A stretch of 64,000 nt of DNA from AC-32 sp963765785. GTDB taxonomy: Bacteria > Actinomycetota > Thermoleophilia > Gaiellales > Gaiellaceae. The translations under genes were made by a program, and so were the position numbers. This document shows positions 42,261-50,162 of the stretch, piece after piece; position 1 is the first letter of the stretch; each line of letters starts with the position of its first letter. The notes beneath the pieces are model-generated. The model searched no databases and was not told the DNA's origin. It was given only the letters and a program-made list of their open reading frames with translations. The stretch lies in the NCBI GenBank assembly GCA_963765785.1, contig CAVXXW010000010.1, positions 1 through 64,000 of the forward strand. Direction: 5' to 3'.

Positions 42261-42290
42261 GGAACTTGTGTGTGCCCCGCGGCCAAGGAC
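42261..42290 (+). promoter_or_regulatory. ECF-type promoter P1 (GGAACTT-N13-GGCCAAGGAC)
   Basis: The -35-like GGAACTT (42261-42267) and downstream element GGCCAAGGAC (42281-42290) have the same 13-base spacing as P2 and P3. GGAAC is the usual -35 core for ECF sigma factors. It lies 47 bp upstream of a small exported-protein gene. Confidence 0.6.
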
Positions 42291-42336
42291 TTAGCGAGAT
42301 CGCATGAAGCGATCGCGAGCCGCGAGAGGAGGCGAC

Positions 42337-42595
42337 ATGTACAAGCTCGCAATCATCGGAGCCCTGCGTTGCAGCGCTAGCAATTCCGGCCAGCGCTGCC
42401 GCTAAGGGGATTCGTCCGCCACGAATGCACGCGCAGGCTGCCTGCGCGCAGAGTGCGGTCATCCTGCCCGGACGGGACTACGGCACCTGCGGCGGTCAGC
42501 TGTGGTTTCGCTATGGCCAGAGTGGCGGGTTGGTGACGACAGGGCCGGCGTTCTGGAGACACGAGCGCATGGATCGGCCTGACGACCACCCGTGA
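42337..42595 (+). pseudogene. Small exported protein under P1 (one-base frameshift)
   Basis: ATG 42337 follows GAGAGGAGGCGAC. The frame reads MYKLAIIGAL; after one extra base at about 42371 it continues VAALAIPASAAAKGIRPPRM as a normal signal peptide and then HAQAACAQSAVILPGRDYGT, CGGQLWFRYGQSGG ... HERMDRPDDHP and TGA. Repaired length is about 85 aa with two mature cysteines. The strong ribosome binding site and coherent signal peptide imply a functional gene with a sequencing or very recent indel. Probable target of the 43.1 kb sigma factor. Confidence 0.6.
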
Positions 42596-42665
42596 GGAGT
42601 TAGGCCGGGGAGGAGAGAGGCCGCGCGGCGGTTGATGCCTGGATCAGCCGCCCGCGCCACTCGAT

Positions 42666-42695
42666 GGAACTTCTCGACCTCTACTGGCCAAGGAC
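42666..42695 (+). promoter_or_regulatory. ECF-type promoter P2 (GGAACTT-N13-GGCCAAGGAC)
   Basis: Same two elements and spacing as P1 (GGAACTT at 42666-42672, GGCCAAGGAC at 42686-42695). It lies 49 bp before the ATG of the small cysteine-containing protein at 42745, the same promoter-to-start distance as P1. Confidence 0.6.
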
Positions 42696-42744
42696 TCGGT
42701 AAGCGAACGCGCAGAAGCTCGAACGCAAGAGGAGGTGAGGTGCA

Positions 42745-43023
42745 ATGTTCATCTACGACACGAAGGCGCAGCGTCTGATGGTTCAAGAACACGTGGATCA
42801 GCTCGCGCAGGATCTGCGGCGTGTATCGGACCAACCGCGTCGGACGTCGAAGGGAGTCGACGGGCTCAGCGGATCACTCGGGTCGCGGATCTGCTCCAGC
42901 TGCGGACGCGGCGCTTGCATCGGGCGCGACTCCGTGCCCGTGCGTTCGACCTCTAGTCGAGCGGCCGTCCTCAGTACAGGGCGATCCGGCTCGAGGCACT
43001 CAGGGCAACGGCGCTTCGGTTGA
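42745..43023 (+). CDS. Small cysteine-containing protein under P2
   Basis: ATG 42745 with AAGAGGAGGTGAG upstream opens a 92-aa frame: MFIYDTKAQRLMVQEHVDQL, AQDLRRVSDQPRR, then RICSSCGRGACIGRDSVP. The first 30 residues look native; the second half could be read in a neighbouring frame as ADLLQLRTRRLHRARLRARA ending FDL, so an indel near 42860 is possible. If the frame is right, a CxxC-x4-C cluster might bind metal. Function unknown. Confidence 0.5.
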   Translation: MFIYDTKAQRLMVQEHVDQLAQDLRRVSDQPRRTSKGVDGLSGSLGSRICSSCGRGACIGRDSVPVRSTSSRAAVLSTGRSGSRHSGQRRFG

Positions 43024-43060
43024 CACCCCTCGGGCGCAGCGAGAGCATCGAAATGCCGAA

Positions 43061-43090
43061 GGAACTTTTTGGTTGCCATCGGCCAAGCAG
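43061..43090 (+). promoter_or_regulatory. ECF-type promoter P3 (GGAACTT-N13-GGCCAAGCAG)
   Basis: GGAACTT (43061-43067) and GGCCAAG (43081-43087) with 13-base spacing, directly upstream of the sigma factor gene starting at 43097. The match to P1 and P2 indicates autoregulation. The short distance implies a very short or absent 5' leader. Confidence 0.6.
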
Positions 43091-43096
43091 GGAGTA

Positions 43097-43678
43097 GTGG
43101 ATACGCAAGCACCTGCTGCTAGGCAAGACCCAAGCGACGCGAAAGCGATCGAGCAGTCGCTAGACGAGCCGTCGGCGTTCGCGACCGTCTTTGAGCGCCA
43201 CTTCTCGCTAATCCATCGGTTCCTCTGCTTCCGTGCGGGAGTTCAGCCGGCAGGGGACTTGGCGTCCGAGACATTCGCGATCGCCTTCCGTCGCCGCGCC
43301 GACTACGACCTTCGACGTCCTGACGCTCGGCCGTGGTTGATCGGTATCGCCGCCAACCTGGTTCGCGAGACCCGACGCAGCGAGCGCAGGTTGAATCGTG
43401 CTTTAGCCAAGCTCGCCGGCGAGCGCACGATCGATACCGAGGGGCCCGAGGCAGCCATCGGGCGCGATCCGCGAGTCGCGATGCTGAATGAGGTACTCGC
43501 AGGGCTCTCGCCGGATGATCGCGACCTGCTCCTGCTGTTCGCCTGCATGGAATTCAGTTACGAGCAGATCGCGGAGACGATGTCGTTGCCGATCGGCACC
43601 GTCCGTTCCCGTGTCCACCGCCTGCGCGACAAGCTCCGCGGGCGTCTTTCCGAGGCCGCCAAGGGGGTTCAGGTCTGA
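43097..43678 (+). CDS. ECF sigma factor (proposed regulator of P1-P3)
   Basis: 193 aa from GTG 43097. Region 2: FERHFSLIHRFLCFRAGVQP then ASETFAIAFRRRADYDLRRP; region 4: LSPDDRDLLLLFACMEFSYE, QIAETMSLPIGTVRSRVHRL. These are complete ECF signatures. The next gene, overlapping by one base (TGATG), encodes a single-pass membrane protein placed like an anti-sigma factor. A GGAACTT-type promoter precedes it, and two identical ones precede nearby small-protein genes, so it probably directs a local regulon including itself. Confidence 0.88.
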   Translation: MDTQAPAARQDPSDAKAIEQSLDEPSAFATVFERHFSLIHRFLCFRAGVQPAGDLASETFAIAFRRRADYDLRRPDARPWLIGIAANLVRETRRSERRLNRALAKLAGERTIDTEGPEAAIGRDPRVAMLNEVLAGLSPDDRDLLLLFACMEFSYEQIAETMSLPIGTVRSRVHRLRDKLRGRLSEAAKGVQV

Positions 43679-44478
43679 TGCCGACCGAGTTCTACGAGCT
43701 GCGCGAGGCCTGGTTGGCGGTTCCGGCGCCGAGCGAGGAGGTGCGCGAAGACGCACGAGCTCGACTGTTTGAGGAGATCGCGCTCGAGCAGTCCGCGCAG
43801 CTTGGTCAGGCGAGCGAGCCGGAGCGTCGACACAGCGGGCTGAGGCCTCGCTCCCGGTTCGCGCTCGTTCTTGTGCTCGTGTTGTTGCTCCTGTTGACGT
43901 GGGCAACGCTGACGCTCGCCTTCGGCTGGCACGTCCCATTCGCCAGCGCGCCAAGGGCGCCGCACAGCTCGGAAGCGTTCAAGGAGTTCGACACCCTCGA
44001 CCAGGGCGCCCCTCAGGGGATGGCAAGCGGCGTGATTCCTAACGAGACGCGGCTGGTTGCGACCTACGACGGCATTCCGCTTTGGGTGGCTCCGACGACA
44101 ACAGGTGGCTATTGCTTCATGTTCGCCGGGTCCGGTGGCTGCGATCGAGACGGGACGGTTCCGCTCAACGTCGTTTACAAGACCTCCGGAGGGCCGGCCG
44201 CCGACAGCTCGCCGCAGACGGCCCTCGCTTACCTGCGCGAGTTACACGGCGCCGTGAACGCGCGCTGGTCCGACAGCGTCGAGGTCCGCTTCGAAGATGG
44301 GGCAGTCGTCCGCCCCGAGATCGTGTGGATCTCAGAACCGATCTCAGAAGGCTTCTTCTACGTCCCGATCGGAGACGACCATCGCCGTCCTGGCCATCAG
44401 CTACGGGAGGTCGTTGCGCTTGATGCTGATGGACGCGTCGTCGCTACCGACGACTCCATGTCGCCAAGAAGCCCATAA
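43678..44478 (+). CDS. Single-pass membrane protein, probable anti-sigma factor
   Basis: 266 aa. A cytoplasmic N-terminus of about 58 residues (FYELREAWLAVPAPSEEVRE) is followed by one helix (about 61-84: ALVLVLVLLLLLTWATLTLA) and an extracytoplasmic domain of about 180 residues with a GYCFMFAGSGGCDRDG pair of cysteines. No ZAS zinc motif is visible, so the anti-sigma role rests on gene order, coupling and topology. Its start overlaps the sigma-factor stop (TGATG). A sensor for envelope conditions is the most likely job. Confidence 0.7.
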   Translation: MPTEFYELREAWLAVPAPSEEVREDARARLFEEIALEQSAQLGQASEPERRHSGLRPRSRFALVLVLVLLLLLTWATLTLAFGWHVPFASAPRAPHSSEAFKEFDTLDQGAPQGMASGVIPNETRLVATYDGIPLWVAPTTTGGYCFMFAGSGGCDRDGTVPLNVVYKTSGGPAADSSPQTALAYLRELHGAVNARWSDSVEVRFEDGAVVRPEIVWISEPISEGFFYVPIGDDHRRPGHQLREVVALDADGRVVATDDSMSPRSP

Positions 44479-44497
44479 CTGCAGTGGAGGTGGTCCG

Positions 44498-45076
44498 ATG
44501 AAACGAACGCTCCTTTTGGCTCTCGTGATCGCAGCAAATGCAGGAACGACAAGAGTTGCGGAGCCCGCGCAAGCGCGACAACTCCACCAATGTCCGCGGA
44601 CATACCTTCACGACATCTATGGCGGGCGAGATCAGTGCCTCTCGGTTGCCAGGCGGAAGCACCTCTATTACGTGCTCGTCGGGTTAATGAACCGCGGTAA
44701 CGAGCAGGCGTACTCCATCGTCTCGCGGCGCTTCCGCGTGTCGATACGGGCGCTGCGACGGATCAGGACCGAAGGAGAGCGGAAGCACTGGCCAATCCCG
44801 CCTCTCCCCGGCTTGGAGACGGTCTCACACGCAAACGCACGATCGACCGCATGCTTCCGCGCGCATGGCGCAAGGGTCGTCAAGGTCAAGAGCGACCCCT
44901 CGCTCTTGAAGAACAGTTGGCTCGCATGGTGGGGAGATTCCTGGCAGGAGGGCCAATACGTCAACTGGCGCTATGTCGCTACGGCCCAACGGCCGCCACG
45001 CACAAATAGCTTCCTGGCCATAAGGGGGCCGAACCTCACCAAAGACGAGACCCGGTATTTCTATCTATGCCTCTAG
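44498..45076 (+). CDS. Exported protein of unknown function
   Basis: 192 aa from ATG 44498 with GTGGAGGTGG upstream. The signal peptide covers about residues 1-27 (ending AEPAQA). The mature part has four cysteines (QCPRTY, QCLSVAR, TACFRAHG, YLCL) and aromatic-rich stretches such as WLAWWGDSWQEGQYVNWRY. It lies 19 bp after the anti-sigma-like gene and may be the third gene of that operon. No known domain recognised. Confidence 0.65.
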   Translation: MKRTLLLALVIAANAGTTRVAEPAQARQLHQCPRTYLHDIYGGRDQCLSVARRKHLYYVLVGLMNRGNEQAYSIVSRRFRVSIRALRRIRTEGERKHWPIPPLPGLETVSHANARSTACFRAHGARVVKVKSDPSLLKNSWLAWWGDSWQEGQYVNWRYVATAQRPPRTNSFLAIRGPNLTKDETRYFYLCL

Positions 45077-45135
45077 TGACCTTCTGAGCGTCCGCGGAAT
45101 CCCGTTGCAAAGCGAACCCCGCTAGCGCTGGCAAC

Positions 45136-45300
45136 CTGCGCTCGCGGGCGGCTGAGATCCGCCATCTAGCACTCGCCGAGCGAGCGCAAAACTACCTCGC
45201 TCAAGGCAAGAAGGCGATGGCGCGCAAAGACCTCGAACGCATCCTCGCCGAGGACTCGAGCTACGAGGGTGTACGCGAGCAACTCGCCGCTCTGACTTAG
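45136..45300 (+). pseudogene. TPR-like gene 3' fragment
   Basis: The plus-strand frame reads LRSRAAEIRHLALAERAQNY, LAQGKKAMARKDLERILAED, SSYEGVREQLAALT and TAG. The LAQGKKAMARKDLERILAED pattern is that of a helical tetratricopeptide-type repeat at a protein end. There is no start codon in the frame (only CTG), and homology upstream is lost, so it is a remnant. Confidence 0.45.
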
Positions 45301-45311
45301 AGAACGGGAAG

Positions 45312-45335
45312 GGCCGGGCGGCGAGCCGAACGCCC
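45312..45335. repeat. 24-nt repeat, copy 2
   Basis: Identical to 39361-39384. Here the flanks extend the stem to CCGGGCG-gcgagccgaa-CGCCCGG, a possible terminator for the remnant that ends at 45300. Confidence 0.55.
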
Positions 45336-45363
45336 GGGCGCTGCAACGCGACCCGACCCGAGC

Positions 45364-45445
45364 TCACGCTACGCCCCGCTCGCGCCGACTCCTAGTGGCC
45401 CTCTCGGGCATGCGCCGTAGCGTCTGCACCGCCTCCTGGTAGCCG
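45364..45445 (-). pseudogene. Gene 3' fragment, family 1 (second copy)
   Basis: The minus strand reads GYQEAVQTLRRMPERATRSR, RERGVA and stop, a diverged copy of the fragment at 31777-31860. The upstream part is not recognisable. Confidence 0.4.
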
Positions 45446-45453
45446 GCGCACTC

Positions 45454-45669
45454 CTACGCGGCGGGCTCGTACAGAAGCCGCAGCGTGAGGTCGACCGAGA
45501 ACCCGAACTCAAGAAAGCGGACGGCCTCCTCCTCGGGGACCTCCACCTGGGCCGCCAAGACGAGAGCCGCGCAGGGCGTCGCGCCCGCGTTCACAAAGAG
45601 GTTCAAGCGCCGGCGAAGTAGGCACTCGACCTCAGCCGCAGTCAACCGCTCAAATTCTGCCGCAGTCAC
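45454..45669 (-). CDS. Small helical protein, unknown function
   Basis: 71 aa from GTG 45669, with AAGGAG six bases upstream. It reads TAAEFERLTAAEVECLLRRR then LNLFVNAGATPCAALVLAAQ and VEVPEEEAVRFLEFGFSVDL. It is leucine/alanine-rich, helical and cytoplasmic. The good ribosome binding site and intact frame in a decayed neighbourhood argue that it is real. No family recognised. Confidence 0.55.
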   Translation of the reverse strand: MTAAEFERLTAAEVECLLRRRLNLFVNAGATPCAALVLAAQVEVPEEEAVRFLEFGFSVDLTLRLLYEPAA

Positions 45670-46069
45670 ACCGGACTCCTTCCTTGCCGCATGAGCCGGT
45701 GAGACTCGTATCGGTTCGAAAGCGGGGCGGTTCTCTCCCCCTTTGAGCGGAGTTGGCAGGGACCAGACGCAACGGCTTTAGAACGACCCGACAAGCGACC
45801 GCAGCACGGGCACAGCCTCGGCCCGATGCTCGCCGAGCACGGCGGAGACCGAGCGTGTCTGCCAGGGCACGCCTTCGGGGCGGGGATCCCCGACGAGGAA
45901 GGAGTCGCGCTTTTTCCGAGGGGGGCATCGCCCAGGGAAAGGGCTTCGCGCAGCCCGCTCCTGCCCGGCCGGCTTCGTTACGCCGCAGCAAAGATGCCGG
46001 GCCTGAGGCCATAACGACTCGCGGGCGACGTACTGCCCCTAATCTCTTCGACACGATGAGAACAGCCGC
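45670..46069. other. Gap before glnS; only a gene remnant seen
   Basis: On the minus strand at 45778-45860 the sequence reads VSAVLGEHRAEAVPVLRSLV then GSF and stop, matching the C-terminus of the protein at 40282-40521. The remaining bases show no supportable gene; the glnS promoter must lie in the last 150 bp. Confidence 0.5.
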
Positions 46070-47766
46070 GTGAGCGTCCACGATCCGGCAACCGCCGAAC
46101 GAAGCGATTTCATCCGTGAAGTCGTCGCCGCCGACATGCGCGAGGGCAGGGTGTCGGAGGTCGTGACCCGCTTCCCGCCCGAGCCGAACGGCTACCTCCA
46201 CATCGGCCACCCGAAGGCGATCGCGCTCAACTTCGGGATCGCCGAGGAGTTCGGCGGCCACTGCCACCTGCGCTTCGACGACACCAACCCGATCAAGGAA
46301 GAGCAGGAGTACATCGACTCGATCCAGGAGGACATCCGCTGGCTCGGCTTCGACTGGGGCGAGCATCTCTACTTCGCCTCCGACTACTTCCACCAGCTCT
46401 ACGACTGGGCCGTCTACCTGATCGAGGCCGGCAAGGCGTACGTCGACGACCTCTCGGCCGACGAGATCCGGGAGCACCGCGGCACGCTGACCGAGCCGGG
46501 CAAGGACAGCCCCTGGCGCGACCGTTCGATCGAGGAGAACCTCGATCTGTTCGAGCGCATGCGCGCGGGCGAGTTCCCGGACGGCGCGAGAGTGCTCAGG
46601 GCGAAGATCGACATGGCCTCGCCGAACATCAACCTGCGCGACCCGGTGCTCTACCGGGTCCTGCACGCGACCCACCCGCGGACCGGCGACGAGTGGTGCA
46701 TCTATCCGCTGTACGACTTCGCCCACGGCCAGTCGGACGCGATCGAGGGCATCACCCACTCGCTCTGCACGCTCGAGTTCGAGGATCACCGGCCGCTCTA
46801 CGACTGGCTGATCGAGAACCTGCCGGTGCCTTCGCGCCCGCGCCAGTACGAGTTCTCCCGCCTCAATCTCACGTACACCGTGCTCTCGAAGCGCTTCTTG
46901 GGCCGGCTCGTGAGCGAGGGCTCCGTGCGCGGCTGGGACGATCCGCGCATGCCCACGGTCGTCGGCCCTGCGGCGGCGCGGCTTCCCGCCCGAGGGCCTG
47001 CGCAACTTCCTGGACGTGGTCGGGGTCGGCGGCAAGGGCCACAGCGCCGTCGAGATCGAGATGCTCGAGCACGAGGTCAGGGACGTGCTGAACCGGACCG
47101 CGCTGCGGCGCTTCGCGGTCCTGCGCCCGCTCAAGCTCGTGATCGAGAACTACCCCGAGGGGCAGGTCGAGGAGCTGGAGGCCGTCAATAACCCGGAGGA
47201 TCCCTCGGCCGGGACTCGCGCGGTGGCCTTCACGCGCGAGCTCTGGATCGAGCGCGACGACTTCATGGAGGACCCGCCGAGCAAGTTCTTCCGCCTCGCC
47301 CCGGGCCGCGAGGTGCGCCTCCGCTACGCGTACTTCGTGACCTGCACCGACGTCGTCAAGGACGCAAGCGGCGAGATCGTCGAGCTCCGCTGCACCTACG
47401 ATCCGCTCGACGCGCGGCGGCGATGCCCCGGACGGGCGCCGGCCCAAGGGGACGCTGCACTGGCTCTCGTCCGAGCACGCGGTGCCCGCCGAGGTTCGTC
47501 TTTACGACCGCCTCTTCACCCGCCCCGATCCCGGCGCCGACGGCGACCCCTTCGCCGACCTCAACCCGAACTCAGAGACCGTGCTCGAGGAGTGCGTCGT
47601 CGAGCCGGCACTCGCCGAGCTGCCGGTCGGTGAGACTGTCCAGTTCGAACGCCTCGGCTACTTCTGCCCGGATCCCGACTCGACGCCCCAGCAGCTCGTC
47701 TTCAACCGCACGCTCGGACTCAGGGACAGCTGGGCCAAGCTGCAAGCGCAGGGCAACCGCCCGTAG
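46070..47766 (+). CDS. glnS: Glutaminyl-tRNA synthetase, interrupted by two frameshifts
   Basis: About 565 aa when repaired. Class I GlnRS landmarks: RFPPEPNGYLHIGHPKAIAL (HIGH at about residues 44-47), HLRFDDTNPIKEEQEYIDSI, FSRLNLTYTVLSKRFLGRLV (KMSKS-equivalent VLSKR) and WDDPRMPTVVG, then in a second frame RRGFPPEGLRNFLDVVGVGG and the beta-barrel anticodon-binding domains, then after another shift PDGRRPKGTLHWLSSEHAVP to the end. The shifts are at about 46968 (one extra C) and 47417 (one missing base). The start is GTG 46070. It directly charges tRNA-Gln, so the organism may not depend only on GatCAB. Confidence 0.92.
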
Positions 47767-47963
47767 CGCCCACGGGCTCGAGCGCGAGGCCGAGTTCGCC
47801 CGTGCGGGCCGTCGTTAGGCACCGCGCCCAGTGGACTCGGCCCGCGCGTCGAGCCTAGTCGCGAGGACCGTCGGCTTCCACTCACTGGTCTGCTGCGTGG
47901 ACGTCCCTAGGGCGCTGGCAACGTGAGTCGGAGCCCGTCGGCTTCGGCCGGTGCCTCGAGCAC

Positions 47964-48665
47964 GTGGCTGGACTTGCCGATAAGTCCAAGGTGGCCCGCC
48001 GAGGGATCATCGTTCTCACCGCGCTCGCAGGCATGGCGATCTCTGGCACTGCGGCTCTTGCCGCGGCGACGCCAGTGACGCCGGCACCCGGGGCGACCGT
48101 CACGAGCGCACACCCTCACTTCACGTGGACGCTTCCGGCTGGTGAATGGTCGCAGGGGCTCTACATCGCGAGGAAGCCCGACGTCACACCGGAGGGACGG
48201 TTCTATGACCAGGCCATCGTCCAAGTTGGCGTCGTCGTTGCCGGCGATCGCGAGTGGACGCCCTCGGTTCCTCTCTACGCCGGGAGCTACTGGTGGAACG
48301 TGTGGTCGAGCGATCCGGTCTCCCAGGCAATTTTCAGCACCCCCGCCGCGTTCGCCATTCCTGTCTCGCTCACGCTCGTCGGCGTCACGTCGAAGCGGTA
48401 CCTCGCCGTGCACGCGCTGGACTTCGAAGTTCACTGGACGGCGAACGTGACGCGGCCCCTCGTTCGCCTGCGGTTGCTGCGCGGGCGGAAGATCCTCTGG
48501 AAGGCGAGCAAGACGGCCTACAACACGATCGGCGTCCCCGGCTCGACACGCTTCAGCTGGAAACGGCCGACAGGGCTGAAGCGCGGGACTCGGCTTCAGC
48601 TGTTCGCCTCGATCTCCTCAAGTCGCGTTAGGAGGTCCCGCGCGTTCGTCGTTCGCGCGCCGTAG
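47964..48665 (+). CDS. Exported beta-sandwich protein, unknown function
   Basis: 233 aa. GTG 47964 (or GTG 47991) leads into a signal peptide (GIIVLTALAGMAISGTAALA). The mature N-terminus TPVTPAPGATVTSAHPHFTW is a fibronectin-III/Ig-like opening, with a second beta-domain from about residue 130 (VHWTANVTRPLVRLRLLRGR). No catalytic features. It is probably a cell-surface or secreted binding protein. It stands alone, about 200 bp downstream of glnS. Confidence 0.65.
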   Translation: MAGLADKSKVARRGIIVLTALAGMAISGTAALAAATPVTPAPGATVTSAHPHFTWTLPAGEWSQGLYIARKPDVTPEGRFYDQAIVQVGVVVAGDREWTPSVPLYAGSYWWNVWSSDPVSQAIFSTPAAFAIPVSLTLVGVTSKRYLAVHALDFEVHWTANVTRPLVRLRLLRGRKILWKASKTAYNTIGVPGSTRFSWKRPTGLKRGTRLQLFASISSSRVRRSRAFVVRAP

Positions 48666-49131
48666 GACCGCTACGCCCGCGAGGCCGCCGGGCGTGTGCT
48701 CTGAATGCCTGTGGGTGAACCCTGACCATGCATCGAGCAGGCAGGCGCAGGAGTACGCTCGCGCCTGCCGTCTGGAGTTCTCCCTCCCCAGACGTTGCGC
48801 GGGAAGGGCCGACAGGACCGCAGACCTGAACCTCGCATCGACCCAGCGTAGGGCGGCCCTTCCTCGCACACTTAGGAAGCGGCACGCGCGCCAGCGAGAC
48901 CCTTCCTAGTCCAGCGTCCTCGCCGCGTTCAGAGCTACTCCGGAGCTCTAAGGCAAACGGGACTCCTAGGAACCTCTGCGGGGTGGGCCGCGTGAGCCTG
49001 CTTGGCCGCCGGCGAGGCGGTGGAGCGCGTTCATCGATCCGGAGTCTGCGCGATCGAGCGAACCCCGATGCCGTGCCCACTACGCTTCGGCCCTTCAGGT
49101 TGGTTGGACCGAAGGAGAGGATCAGTCTTAG
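48666..49131. other. Gap of 466 bp without a supportable gene
   Basis: An extended inverted repeat lies at 48798-48867: GCGGGAAGGGCC and its near-complement separated by about 44 bases, which could form a long hairpin or reflect a small mobile-element relic. I see no gene; frames on both strands lack conserved-looking sequence. Confidence 0.45.
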
Positions 49132-49502
49132 GTGGAGGACAATCGCCGCCGCTCGTTCGTCGGGAACGTCCGGTCTAGCGCGAAGGACCGGGGCTGGTTC
49201 TTCGGGCACTTCATGGACGAGCCGCTGCTCCGATCCGACCTGGTCGAGGTCACGTGGCAGAGCGTTCCGAACCAGACGCCGACGCCCACGCAGCGACACC
49301 TTCACCGGCAAAGCGTCGAGATCACCATCGTCCTGAACGGCAGCGTGCGGCTCAGGATCAACGACGTGGAGCACGATCTCGGCCAGGGTGACTTCTTCGT
49401 CGTCTGGCCTGAGTCAGTCGTCAGCGATATGGCGACCGACGCCGACGCGGAGGTCCTCGTCGTTCGGCACCGAGCGTCGCGAACGACAAGTTTGCGCTCT
49501 AG
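49132..49502 (+). CDS. Cupin domain protein, frameshifted near its end
   Basis: About 123 aa repaired. Centre: RQSVEITIVLNGSVRLRIND and LGQGDFFVVWPESVVSDMAT, a single cupin barrel with few histidines, so metal binding is uncertain. After VLVVR the frame needs one added base to reach APSVANDKFAL and TAG at 49502, which resembles the usual cupin ending; unrepaired, the frame runs on to 49560 through low-complexity sequence. The start is GTG 49132 without an evident ribosome binding site. Confidence 0.6.
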
Positions 49503-49576
49503 GGGTCGGCTGGGTGGTCACGTCGCCCGTCGTGACGGTCGGGATCAGTGGAAACACTGACCGGGGACAGTTCTTC

Positions 49577-49612
49577 CACCGATGACGCGCGCGTCGCGAG
49601 CGTGCAGTTATG
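49577..49612. repeat. 36-nt direct repeat, copy 1 (flank of helicase remnant)
   Basis: CACCGATGACGCGCGCGTCG and the next 16 bases recur at 50072-50107 with about four differences. The two copies lie 495 bp apart on either side of the DEAD-box fragment. Confidence 0.6.
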
Positions 49613-49890
49613 TACACAAGCCGTCGCGGGCGTCGCTCGAAGTGGTAGCCGTGGCGATTGCAAAGCATGCGCGTGATCGACCGCTCCGGCTAACCGGCTG
49701 ACATCAAGACGCTGCTCGGGAAGCACCAGCGTCACCCCGGTGCCGGTGCGGCCGGCGCGGCCGGTTCTGCCGACGCGATGGACATAGTCGTCGGGCGTGC
49801 GGGGCGGATCGAAGTTGATCGCGTGCCGTGATGTCGTCGACGTCGAGGCCGCGCGCTGGGAGGTCGGTTGCGATCAGCGTGGACGAGTCC
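49613..49890 (-). pseudogene. DEAD-box RNA helicase (RhlE-like) C-terminal fragment
   Basis: The minus strand reads TLIATDLPARGLDVDDIT (motif V of the helicase C domain), then in a shifted frame PPRTPDDYVHRVGRTGRAGR (motif VI, HRVGRTGR) and TGTGVTLVLPEQRLDVSRLA. Only about 80 residues survive, with no motif I-III region, and one frameshift separates the two motifs. It is a relic lying between two direct repeats. Confidence 0.7.
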
Positions 49891-50071
49891 CGTCGCTCGC
49901 GTCTACTGAAATCCGTGAATTCGGAGACTTCCTCGTCGGCTGTGGTCTTCGCTGGGCACCAAAGACGGCGTGAGGGAACGTCTTTGGAAAACGTTGGCTT
50001 CCGGAGGGTCGTCAGGCCTTGCCGCAGGCCCTCGTCCGACGTGCGTTGACGAAGGCCCAGATCCGTGAAAA

Positions 50072-50107
50072 CACCGATGACGCGCGCGTCGCGATCGTGC
50101 GGTCATG
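50072..50107. repeat. 36-nt direct repeat, copy 2
   Basis: Near-identical to 49577-49612, in the same orientation. It lies 55 bp upstream of the oxidoreductase start and might contribute to its promoter region. Confidence 0.6.
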
Positions 50108-50162
50108 CCTCACCGGCCAAGGGAGGCTTGGTGACGCTCGGCGTGGCCGCAAAGGAGGAACC

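Noticed and set aside
45122..45367. 81-aa minus-strand reading frame
   Set aside because: It is opposite the TPR-like fragment, whose plus-strand frame has far better protein character.
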